DNA from: Patulibacter sp.
GTDB lineage: Bacteria > Actinomycetota > Thermoleophilia > Solirubrobacterales > Solirubrobacteraceae
DNA: 13,728 nt
Assembly (NCBI GenBank): GCA_031119595.1
Contig: JAVHXX010000053.1
Span: 1 to 13,728 of the forward strand
Direction of reading: 5' to 3'
Each line of letters begins with the position of its first letter. Within the stretch, counting starts at the first letter, position 1. Under the pieces are notes generated by a model. The model did not search any database. It was not told the DNA's origin and was given only the letters and a program-made list of their open reading frames with translations. The translations under genes were made by a program, and so were the position numbers. Positions 1-5,938 of this stretch are shown here, in pieces.

Positions 1-5
1 GGTCC

Positions 6-1187
6 CTAGATCCGCTCGATCAGCGTCGCCGTGCCGATGCCGCCGCCGCAGCACATGGTCACGAGGCCGATCGACTTGTCGGTGCGCTCGAGCTCGTGCA
101 GGAGCGTGGTGATGAGGCGGGCGCCGGTGGAGCCGAGCGGGTGGCCGAGGGCCATGGCGCCGCCGTTCACGTTCACGCGGTCCATGTCCGGGCTGAGCTC
201 CTTGGCCCAGGCCGCGACGACGGGCGCGAACGCCTCGTTGACCTCGAACAGGTCGATGTCGTTGATCGACATGCCGTTGCGCTCGAGGATCTTGTGCGTC
301 GCCGGGATCGGGCCCTCGAGCATGAGGACCGGGTCGCAGCCGACGGTGGTCTGGTCGAGGATGCGGGCGCGGGGCTTCAGGCCCAGCTCGGCGGCGCGGG
401 TCGCGTCGGCGAGGAGCACGGCCGCGGCGCCGTCGGAGATCTGCGAGGAGTTGCCGGCGGTGATGAGGCCGCCCTCCTTGAACGCGGACCGCAGCTCGGC
501 GAGGCCCTCGACGGTGGTGCTCGGGCGGATGCCCTGGTCGGTGCGGACCTCGCCGTCGGCGCCCTGCATCACGAGGATCTCGCGGTCGAAGCGACCCTCC
601 TCGGTCGCCTGGTGGGCGAGCTGGTGGGAACGCGCGGCGAGCTCGTCGCAGTCGGTGCGGGAGATGCCGTACTTCTCGGCGATCATCTCCGCCCCGAGGC
701 CCTGGCCGACGATGTTGTGCTTGTCGAGGAGCTCCGGCGGGTTCGGGGTGCCGTAGGTGGCCTGCGTCTCCGGGCCGATCGAGAACGGCACGTGGCTCAT
801 GCTCTCCACGCCCGCGCCGATCGTGATGTCGGCGACGTTCGAGGCGATGAGGGTCGCGCCGAAGTTCACGCCCTGCTGTGCCGAGCCGCACTGGCGGTCG
901 ACGGTGGTGGCGGGCGTCTCGATCGGCAGGCCGGCCTGGAGCCACGCGTTGCGGGCGACGTTGAACGACTGCTCGCCGAGCTGCTGCACGCACCCGGCGA
1001 CGACGTCGTCGACGAGCGACGGGTCGAGGTTCGCGCGCCGGATCACCTCGGAGTACACGCTCCCGAGGAGGACGTTGGGGTGGAGGTCGCGGTAGACGCC
1101 CTTCTCCCGGTGGCCGCGGCCGATGGGGATGCGGACGGCCTCGACGATGACGGCCTCGCGGCCGGACATGCTGCGCATACGGAGCAC
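6..1187 (-). CDS. Acetyl-CoA C-acyltransferase, steroid/FadA5-type thiolase
   Basis: Thiolase of 393 aa that cleaves a 3-ketoacyl-CoA with CoA to release acetyl-CoA or propionyl-CoA in the cytosol. Seen: nucleophile Cys100 in VDRQCGSAQQ, NEAF at 317-320, His349 in GGAMALGHPLG, and second catalytic Cys379 in MCCGGG, so all active-site elements are intact at normal family length. From memory, the C-terminal stretch with RVNVNGGA, GHP and HELERTD is very close to Mycobacterium tuberculosis FadA5, the steroid side-chain thiolase; this is recall, not a search. I chose the GTG at 1187 because GGAAG (1194-1198 reversed) lies 6 nt upstream. ATGs at 1178 and 1169 are alternatives, and the conserved fold begins right after the last one. 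It is transcribed away from the SnoaL-like gene, and a TetR-type operator lies immediately upstream. Family is certain, exact substrate inferred. Confidence 0.95.
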   Translation of the reverse strand: MLRMRSMSGREAVIVEAVRIPIGRGHREKGVYRDLHPNVLLGSVYSEVIRRANLDPSLVDDVVAGCVQQLGEQSFNVARNAWLQAGLPIETPATTVDRQCGSAQQGVNFGATLIASNVADITIGAGVESMSHVPFSIGPETQATYGTPNPPELLDKHNIVGQGLGAEMIAEKYGISRTDCDELAARSHQLAHQATEEGRFDREILVMQGADGEVRTDQGIRPSTTVEGLAELRSAFKEGGLITAGNSSQISDGAAAVLLADATRAAELGLKPRARILDQTTVGCDPVLMLEGPIPATHKILERNGMSINDIDLFEVNEAFAPVVAAWAKELSPDMDRVNVNGGAMALGHPLGSTGARLITTLLHELERTDKSIGLVTMCCGGGIGTATLIERI

Positions 1188-1194
1188 TACTTTC

Positions 1195-1210
1195 TTCCAA
1201 ACAGTTGGTT
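1195..1210. promoter_or_regulatory. TetR-type operator, site 1 (thiolase / SnoaL divergent region)
   Basis: TTCCAAACAGTTGGTT, an imperfect dyad CCAA-N4-TTGG. It matches the window-wide consensus AACCAANCGGTTGGTT at 12 of the 15 defined positions. It sits between the divergent thiolase and SnoaL-like genes and overlaps the predicted thiolase transcription start and Shine-Dalgarno region. Inferred to bind one or both TetR regulators encoded at 9376-10786. Confidence 0.7.
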
Positions 1211-1241
1211 GAACTGTAACCGAAGTCGCTAGGCTTTTCAG
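1209..1241. promoter_or_regulatory. Candidate divergent promoters for thiolase and SnoaL-like gene
   Basis: On the minus strand, CTGAAA (1236-1241 reversed), a 17-nt spacer and TACAGT (1213-1218 reversed) form a sigma-70-like promoter, each box matching consensus at 4 of 6 bases. It would start the thiolase transcript near 1206, inside operator site 1. On the plus strand, TTGAAC (1209-1214), a 15-nt spacer and TAGGCT (1230-1235) is a weaker candidate for the SnoaL-like gene. Both are predictions from pattern only; the plus-strand spacing is short. Confidence 0.45.
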
Positions 1242-1269
1242 GGCCGCTCCAAGGGGAACCAGAGAAACG

Positions 1270-1674
1270 ATGCAGACGTCCGTACAAGCAGCGATCGAGG
1301 CCTACTTCGCCGGCGTGAACGGCGAGGACTACGCCGCCGTGGGTGCGCTCTTCGCCGCCGACGGCGAACTGCGCCCGCCCGGCCGCCGCGTCTACCGCGG
1401 CCCCGAGGAGATCGCCGGCTACCTCACCGCCGCCCTCGCGCCCTACGTCGAGCACGACGACCGCGTGCTGCGCACCATCGTCGACGGCAACACCGCCGCG
1501 GCCGAGATCCGCTTCGAGGGCAGGCAGCAGTCGGGCTACGAGCTCGACTTCGACGCCGTCGACATCTTCGACCTCGACGACCAGGGCAAGCTCGCCCGCG
1601 TGGTCACCTGGTGCGACACGCACCGCCTGCGCGAGATCTCCAGGGCGGCCGCGGAGGCGGCGGCCGCCGCCTGA
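1270..1674 (+). CDS. SnoaL/NTF2-like fold protein
   Basis: A 134-aa protein with the layout of the NTF2-like/SnoaL superfamily: an N-terminal helix (AAIEAYFAGVNGEDYAAVGALFA), a substrate-cone region (ELRPPGRRVYRGPEEIAGYL) and C-terminal beta strands ending FDLDDQGKLARVVTWCDTHRLR. The superfamily includes ketosteroid isomerases, polyketide cyclases, limonene-epoxide hydrolases and non-enzymatic members, so function cannot be assigned. The C-terminus is an alanine-rich tail. The ATG at 1270 is preceded by AGAGAA, with a stronger but distant AAGGGG at 1251. It is divergent from the thiolase across a shared operator, so co-regulation is likely. An isomerase, hydratase or cyclase step in the same catabolic pathway is plausible but is inference from context. 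Confidence 0.85.
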   Translation: MQTSVQAAIEAYFAGVNGEDYAAVGALFAADGELRPPGRRVYRGPEEIAGYLTAALAPYVEHDDRVLRTIVDGNTAAAEIRFEGRQQSGYELDFDAVDIFDLDDQGKLARVVTWCDTHRLREISRAAAEAAAAA

Positions 1675-1743
1675 CCGCCCGCCGGGCGGGGTGTCGCGAG
1701 GGCCGTGTTTGAGCGGACTCCGGTCCGGCTGTGCGGACCGGAG
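1675..1743 (+). terminator. Hairpins after the SnoaL-like gene; probable terminator
   Basis: Two inverted repeats follow the stop codon. The first is CCGCCC/GGGCGG (1675-1680 and 1684-1689) with a 3-nt loop. The second is a perfect 10-bp stem, CTCCGGTCCG (1718-1727) and CGGACCGGAG (1734-1743), with a 6-nt loop. No T tract follows, as is common for terminators in high-GC actinobacteria. The position between one gene's end and the next promoter (1777-1804) supports a terminator role. Confidence 0.6.
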
Positions 1744-1776
1744 CGTGCCCTCATCCGCCCGCTCGTCGACCGCACC

Positions 1777-1804
1777 TTGACGGCGGTCGCCGGAGCGTTA
1801 AACT
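1777..1804 (+). promoter_or_regulatory. Sigma-70-like promoter of the FAD oxidoreductase gene
   Basis: TTGACG (1777-1782), a 16-nt spacer and TAAACT (1799-1804) make the best housekeeping-type promoter in the window. Transcription would start near 1811, directly upstream of operator site 2 (1816-1831), so a bound repressor would block the initiating polymerase. Confidence 0.6.
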
Positions 1805-1815
1805 CGCCCTCTGTG

Positions 1816-1831
1816 CCAAACGACCGTTTGA
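1816..1831. promoter_or_regulatory. TetR-type operator, site 2 (FAD oxidoreductase)
   Basis: CCAAACGACCGTTTGA contains the dyad CAAACG-AC-CGTTTG (1817-1830). This is the wider-spaced operator form also seen near 13425-13439. It lies between the predicted transcription start and the Shine-Dalgarno sequence. CGTTTG ends 14 nt before the start codon, the same distance as at the LLM gene. Confidence 0.7.
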
Positions 1832-1844
1832 TTGGAAGAAGCGC

Positions 1845-3221
1845 GTGAAGTACGACGTCGTCGTGGTGGGAGCCGGCACTGCCGGGCTCGTGTCCGCCTC
1901 GCTCCTGGCGCTCGAGGGCAAGAAGGTCCTCCTCGTCGAGAAGCACAAGTACCTGGGCGGCCGCGCCATGGAGCACCGCTTCCGCGGGCACCAGATCGGC
2001 CTCGGCTCGCACCTGGTCGAGGATCCGGGCGACAGCCTCACGAAGGTGTGCGAGCTCATGGGCCTCACGCTCGTGCACAGCGAGCGCTCCGACTCGATGC
2101 CCTTCTGGGACAAGGACCACTGGGGTCCGATCCAGAACCAGTACTCGGGCGAGGCGAAGGTCGGCCTGAAGCGCTGCATCGAGGCGCTCATGGAGACGCC
2201 GTACGAGGAGCTCGACACCCTCGACCACCTCTCCATGCGCGAGTGGATGTCGAAGTACACGAAGGAGGAGGGCGCCTTCCTCGTATGGGAGGCGATCTCG
2301 ATCCTCGAGCAGATCACCGACAAGCCCTACGACCACTCGGCCTCCGAGAACCTCTACGTGCGCAAGATGCACTACGAGAAGAAGCGCACCGCGGGCTACT
2401 CGTTCTGGCCGATGGGCGGCTGGGAGAAGCTCTGGAAGGACATGGCCGCGAAGTTCGAGGGGCTCGGCGGCGAGGTCCGCCTCTCCACGACCGTCAAGCG
2501 CGTCGAGGTCGTCGACGGCCGCATCACGGGGGTCACGCTCAAGGACCGCGACCGCCCGGACGAGGACGACGACGGCGAGTTCGTCGAAGCCGACCAGGTG
2601 GTCATCAACGCGCCCGTGTGGAACATCCCCGAGCTGTTCGAGGAGGGCGTGCTGCCCTTCAACCTCCTGCAGCGCGTGAAGATGCTCGCGGACAACCGCA
2701 ACAAGGCCTGCTGGCTCGGCTACTGGATCGCGGCGAAGGAGCCGGTCATCGCGATGTCCGAGCGCGAGATGGCGTCGTTCCAGGCGACCCCGCGCACCGG
2801 CCTCGGTGGCTTCACCCTGAACTTCACCGGCTACGACCCGTCGGTGTCGCCGAAGGGCGAGTACCTCACCTGCGTGGGGGCCGCGTTCGACGCCACCGAG
2901 CACTGGGGCGACAAGGCCTGGATCGACCGCAAGTTCGAGGAGTTCTGGCTCGACATCGAGGACATGATGCCGGCGTCCAAGGGTGCGCTCTGGAAGAAGA
3001 AGCACCTCGTGACCACGTACGGCGTGATCAACAAGCCCGGTCTCGTCGGGGCGGTCCGTCCGGACGCGGAGGTCCGCGAGATCGAGGGCCTCTACCTCAC
3101 CGGCGACACCACCCGCTCGCGCGGCATCGGCATCGACAAGGCGGCCCGCTCGGGCATCACGACCACCGAGGTCCTCCTCGGCAAGCGCCTGCCGCAGTTC
3201 GCGGACACGGTCCGGTACTAG
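1845..3221 (+). CDS. FAD-dependent oxidoreductase, phytoene desaturase/amine oxidase-like
   Basis: A 458-aa flavoprotein with a Rossmann FAD-binding N-terminus: KYDVVVVGAGTAG with GxGxxG at 9-14, then VLLVEKHKYLGGRA with Glu32 and a GGR turn. The C-terminal FAD motif is GLYLTGDTTRSRGIGIDKA from 415. This two-ended arrangement is typical of the NAD(P)-binding Rossmann / amine oxidase / carotenoid desaturase superfamily, and the length is normal. No signal peptide or membrane segment is evident. The start is GTG 1845: GGAAG at 1834-1838 lies 6 nt upstream and the conserved fold begins at once; longer in-frame starts run through the promoter and operator. It is followed 11 nt later by an SDR gene, so the two probably form an operon. 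It may desaturate or oxidise a lipid-like substrate; it does not resemble ketosteroid delta-1-dehydrogenase closely enough for that name. Substrate unknown. Confidence 0.9.
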   Translation: MKYDVVVVGAGTAGLVSASLLALEGKKVLLVEKHKYLGGRAMEHRFRGHQIGLGSHLVEDPGDSLTKVCELMGLTLVHSERSDSMPFWDKDHWGPIQNQYSGEAKVGLKRCIEALMETPYEELDTLDHLSMREWMSKYTKEEGAFLVWEAISILEQITDKPYDHSASENLYVRKMHYEKKRTAGYSFWPMGGWEKLWKDMAAKFEGLGGEVRLSTTVKRVEVVDGRITGVTLKDRDRPDEDDDGEFVEADQVVINAPVWNIPELFEEGVLPFNLLQRVKMLADNRNKACWLGYWIAAKEPVIAMSEREMASFQATPRTGLGGFTLNFTGYDPSVSPKGEYLTCVGAAFDATEHWGDKAWIDRKFEEFWLDIEDMMPASKGALWKKKHLVTTYGVINKPGLVGAVRPDAEVREIEGLYLTGDTTRSRGIGIDKAARSGITTTEVLLGKRLPQFADTVRY

Positions 3222-3232
3222 GCGTGTCGACC

Positions 3233-3994
3233 ATGCGGCTCGAGGGGCGCGTCGCGCTCGTGACCGGCGCGGCGCAGGGCATCGGCCGTGCGATCGCGGA
3301 CCGGCTCGCGGCCGAAGGCGCCACCGTGGTGATCAACGACCTCCGGGCGGACGCGTGCGAACGCGCTGCCCAGGAGATCACGTCGACCGGTGCGCGGGCC
3401 CTCGCCGCCCCGGGCGACGTGGGCGACGCGGCCACCGCCCCCCAGGTGGTCGCGTCGTGCGTGGAGCACTTCGGCACCCTCGACATCGTCGTGAACAACG
3501 CGGGCATCACCCGCGACGCGCCGATCCACCGCATGACCGACGAGGACTGGGACGCCGTGCACCGCATCGCGCTGTGGGGCTCGTTCGCCCTGCTGCGCGC
3601 TGCGGCGCCCGTGCTCCGCGGCGACGGCTCCCAGACGCACCACCGCAAGGTGGTCAACATGAGTTCGTCGGTGGGCGTGCACGGCGCGCCCGGCACCGCG
3701 AACTACGCCGCGGCGAAGGCCGGGATGATCGGCCTCACGAAGACCGCCGCGCGCGAATGGGCGCGGCACCGGGTCAACGTGAACGCCGTCGCCCCGGGCC
3801 TCATCGACGGCACCGGCCTCACCGCCGGCAAGCCCGCCGGGCTCATCGCGCAGGTCGCGGCCCACGTGCCGCTCGGCCGCGCGGGCACCCCGGAGGACGT
3901 CGCCGCGGCGGTCGCGTTCCTCGCGTCGCCCGATTCCGACTACGTCACCGGCCAGGTCGTGGAGATCCACGGCGGCCTCGAGGTGCTCGCGTGA
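3233..3994 (+). CDS. Short-chain dehydrogenase/reductase, FabG-like
   Basis: A 253-aa classical SDR. Seen: cofactor motif TGAAQGIG at 11-18, NNAG at 88-91, catalytic Ser145, Tyr158 (ANYAAAKAG) and Lys162, and a C-terminal strand DYVTGQVVEIHGG. Asp36 (VINDL) at the end of beta-2 argues for NAD(H) rather than NADP(H). The Ser-to-Tyr spacing of 13 matches FabG. It probably oxidises a 3-hydroxyacyl-CoA or a ring alcohol, or carries out the reverse reaction. The start is uncertain: ATG 3233 has AGG 10 nt upstream, and in-frame GTG 3224 would add three residues; neither has a strong ribosome site. Located 11 nt after the FAD oxidoreductase stop, it is probably cotranscribed with it and translationally coupled. 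Family is certain, substrate unknown. Confidence 0.93.
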   Translation: MRLEGRVALVTGAAQGIGRAIADRLAAEGATVVINDLRADACERAAQEITSTGARALAAPGDVGDAATAPQVVASCVEHFGTLDIVVNNAGITRDAPIHRMTDEDWDAVHRIALWGSFALLRAAAPVLRGDGSQTHHRKVVNMSSSVGVHGAPGTANYAAAKAGMIGLTKTAAREWARHRVNVNAVAPGLIDGTGLTAGKPAGLIAQVAAHVPLGRAGTPEDVAAAVAFLASPDSDYVTGQVVEIHGGLEVLA

Positions 3995-4022
3995 CGCGAC
4001 CCGGGCGCCGCTCCCTGACCGG

Positions 4023-4046
4023 CGCCGCCGCGCGCGATCGGCGGCG
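4023..4046. other. Intergenic hairpin between SDR and MBL genes
   Basis: A perfect 8-bp inverted repeat CGCCGCCG (4023-4030) and CGGCGGCG (4039-4046) with an 8-nt loop, in the 82-nt gap before the MBL gene. No T tract follows. It could be an attenuating terminator or an mRNA processing or stability element. No operator dyad is visible in this gap. Confidence 0.4.
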
Positions 4047-4076
4047 GCCGGGACGCGCGGTGCGAAGCTGCGTCGC

Positions 4077-5105
4077 ATGACCCGCCGCGCGCCCGTCGAC
4101 TGGAGCGTCGACCCGTCTCTCGCGGGCGCGCGCGAGGTGATGCCCGGGTTGTGGCGCCTTCGGCTGCCGCTGAACTGGCCCGGGATCGACCACACGAACG
4201 CCTACGCCGTCGACGCCGAGGGCGGCGGGATCGTGCTCTTCGACTGCGGTGCCGCGGGCGCCGACGGTGACGACACCCACGAGGCGGCGCTCGACATCGC
4301 CCTCGCCGCGGCCGGCCGCCGGATCGAGGAGGTCGAGCTGCTCGTGGGCACCCACGCCCACGCCGACCACATGGGCCTCGCGGCACACGTGGTCGAGCGG
4401 TCCGGGTGCGAGCTCTGGGCCCACCCGCAGACCGAGGTCCTCTACGACGCCTTCCACGATCCGGACGGCATCGAAGCCCGCCGGCGGGCGTTCGCCCGTC
4501 GGGAGGGCGTGCCCGAGGACTATGTGCCCGCGTGCGCGGACATCCGTGAGGAGACCGACGGCGTCGCGGATGCGGTCGAGCCGGATGTCGCCCTCGGCGA
4601 GGGCTCGGTGATCCCGACGGCCCTCGGCCCGTGGCGCGCGCTCGCCACTCCGGGGCACACGCCCTCCCACCTCTGTTTCCTCCAGGAGGAGCGCCGCACG
4701 ATGGTCGTCGCCGACCTCGTCTGCGCGGCGTTCGCGCCCTGGTTCGATCACGGCTACAGCCACGACCCGTACGGCGAGTGGCAGGCGTCGCTGGAGCGCA
4801 TCGCGGACCTCGGCGGGGTCGACATCGGCCTGCCCGGCCACGGGCGTCCCGCGGTCGACCTGCCGGCGCTCCTCACCGAGCACCGCACCGGTCTCGCCGG
4901 CCGTCTCGACGCGACGCGCACGGCGCTCGTCGAGGGCCCGGCGACGGCGTGGGAGATCACCTGCCGGCTCTTCGGGACCCCACAGGACGAGCGTGCCGCC
5001 GTGCTCCAGGTGGACGAAGCCGTGGCGTATCTGCGCCATCTCCAGCGCTCCAGACTGGCCGTGCGCGCCGTCACAGAAGGCGGATTCCGGTACGCGGCGA
5101 CGTAG
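4077..5105 (+). CDS. Metallo-beta-lactamase-fold hydrolase with C-terminal winged helix
   Basis: A 342-aa MBL-fold metallohydrolase. Seen: the metal motif HAHADH at 93-98 (H93, H95, D97, H98), TPGHTPSH with His194, Asp213 in VVADL, and His255 in GLPGHG. These give a complete dinuclear zinc site of the glyoxalase II / lactonase / thioesterase-like type. Residues after about 270 resemble the small winged-helix domain (BLACT_WH) found at the C-terminus of LACTB2-like hydrolases. No signal peptide is seen, so it is cytosolic. It may hydrolyse a thioester, lactone or other ester intermediate. The ATG at 4077 has only a weak GAAG 9 nt upstream. It is the one unit with no operator directly upstream, so it is either read through from the FAD-SDR operon or constitutive. 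Family is sure, substrate unknown. Confidence 0.92.
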   Translation: MTRRAPVDWSVDPSLAGAREVMPGLWRLRLPLNWPGIDHTNAYAVDAEGGGIVLFDCGAAGADGDDTHEAALDIALAAAGRRIEEVELLVGTHAHADHMGLAAHVVERSGCELWAHPQTEVLYDAFHDPDGIEARRRAFARREGVPEDYVPACADIREETDGVADAVEPDVALGEGSVIPTALGPWRALATPGHTPSHLCFLQEERRTMVVADLVCAAFAPWFDHGYSHDPYGEWQASLERIADLGGVDIGLPGHGRPAVDLPALLTEHRTGLAGRLDATRTALVEGPATAWEITCRLFGTPQDERAAVLQVDEAVAYLRHLQRSRLAVRAVTEGGFRYAAT

Positions 5106-5126
5106 CTGTCCGTTTCCACGGGAATA

Positions 5127-5146
5127 AACCAACCGCTTGGTAGATT
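5127..5146 (+). promoter_or_regulatory. TetR-type operator, site 3, with adjoining -10 box (enoyl-CoA hydratase operon)
   Basis: AACCAACCGCTTGGTA (5127-5142) contains the dyad ACCAA-N4-TTGGT. Read on the minus strand it is TACCAAGCGGTTGGTT, matching the consensus at 14 of 15 defined positions. A putative -10 box TAGATT (5141-5146) overlaps its edge, and no convincing -35 box is seen 17 nt upstream. The 11-nt string TTGGTAGATTT recurs exactly at the LLM promoter near 13436. This promoter would serve the four-gene operon at 5178-8626. Confidence 0.7.
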
Positions 5147-5177
5147 TTGCGTCGAATGTGATCTATGCTCCGACGCG

Positions 5178-5933
5178 ATGCTGACGTACTCCGTGGAAGG
5201 CCCCATCGCCTGGGCGACCCTCGACCGGCCCGACCGGATGAACGCGATGGTGCGTTCCTTCTGGACCGAAGTGGTCGACGTGATGGCCCGCGCCGATGCC
5301 GATCCGGACGTCCGCGTCGTGATCTTCAAGGGCGAGGGCCGGGCCTTCTCCGTCGGCGGCGACATCGAGGGCTTCGGTGACATCGACGGCACCGCGGACC
5401 GCCGCAACTACCTGAACGAAGCCATGGCGGCGTTCCGTGCGGTGGAGAACGCGAACACCCCGAGCATCGCGGCCGTCCACGGCTACGCACTCGGCGGAGG
5501 CTGCGAGCTCACGCTCGTGTGCGACATCGTCGTCGCCGACGAGACCGCGAAGTTCGGGATGCCCGAGGCGGCCGTCGGGCTCGTCCCCGGCCTCGGCGTC
5601 GTGCGCGGCCGCGCGCACGTGAACCTGCACTGGATGAAGTACATGGTGCTCACGGGCGAGTCGCTCGGAGCCCACGACGCCCGCTCCGCCGGTCTCGTCA
5701 ACGAGGTCGTCCCCGCGGGCGAGCACCTCGCCCGCGCCGAGGCACTCGGCCACACGATCGCCAAGAAGGCCCCGCTCGCGCTCGCCGTGGGCAAGCGCAT
5801 CCTCGGTCGCGACGCCGACGAGGGATTCACGCACGCGATCGAGGCCGTCGCACTGCTGCAAGGAACCGACGACCACGCCGAGGGCATCGCCGCCTTCGTC
5901 GACCGTCGTCCCGCTCTCTTCGAAGGACGTTGA
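5178..5933 (+). CDS. Enoyl-CoA hydratase/isomerase family protein
   Basis: A 251-aa crotonase-superfamily protein. Seen: the oxyanion-hole strand GEGRAFSVGGDI (52-63), HGYALGGGCEL with Glu110, and FGMPEAAVGLVPG with Glu130. These are the two glutamates used by classical enoyl-CoA hydratases, so syn-hydration of a trans-2-enoyl-CoA is likely. After GLVPG the usual GGTxRL-like segment is replaced by LGVVRGRAHVN, a divergence near the substrate pocket. The ATG at 5178 lacks a clear Shine-Dalgarno, and the predicted leader is only about 25 nt. It is the first gene of an operon with the carboxyltransferase (5-nt gap), biotin carrier and an SDR, controlled from operator site 3. Confidence 0.92.
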   Translation: MLTYSVEGPIAWATLDRPDRMNAMVRSFWTEVVDVMARADADPDVRVVIFKGEGRAFSVGGDIEGFGDIDGTADRRNYLNEAMAAFRAVENANTPSIAAVHGYALGGGCELTLVCDIVVADETAKFGMPEAAVGLVPGLGVVRGRAHVNLHWMKYMVLTGESLGAHDARSAGLVNEVVPAGEHLARAEALGHTIAKKAPLALAVGKRILGRDADEGFTHAIEAVALLQGTDDHAEGIAAFVDRRPALFEGR

Positions 5934-5938
5934 GGTCA

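Noticed and set aside
96..1232. Long plus-strand open frame opposite the thiolase
   Set aside because: It is antisense to a full-length thiolase with all catalytic motifs. Its Val/Asp/Glu/Arg/Ala-rich low-complexity translation is what a high-GC complementary strand gives.
1536..3005. Long minus-strand open frame opposite the FAD oxidoreductase
   Set aside because: No recognisable motif, low-complexity composition, and complementary to a gene with clear FAD motifs at both ends.
1845..3221. Naming the FAD enzyme ketosteroid delta-1-dehydrogenase (KstD)
   Set aside because: It has the two-ended FAD motifs of the desaturase/amine oxidase superfamily, and I see no KstD-specific features.
5106..5120. 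Possible terminator after the MBL gene (CCGT/ACGG stem)
   Set aside because: Only a 4-bp stem with a 4-nt loop and no T tract; too weak to call.
5519..5938. N-terminal extension of the carboxyltransferase frame into the hydratase gene
   Set aside because: The extension is arginine-rich out-of-frame sequence within the hydratase; the carboxyltransferase fold begins soon after ATG 5939.
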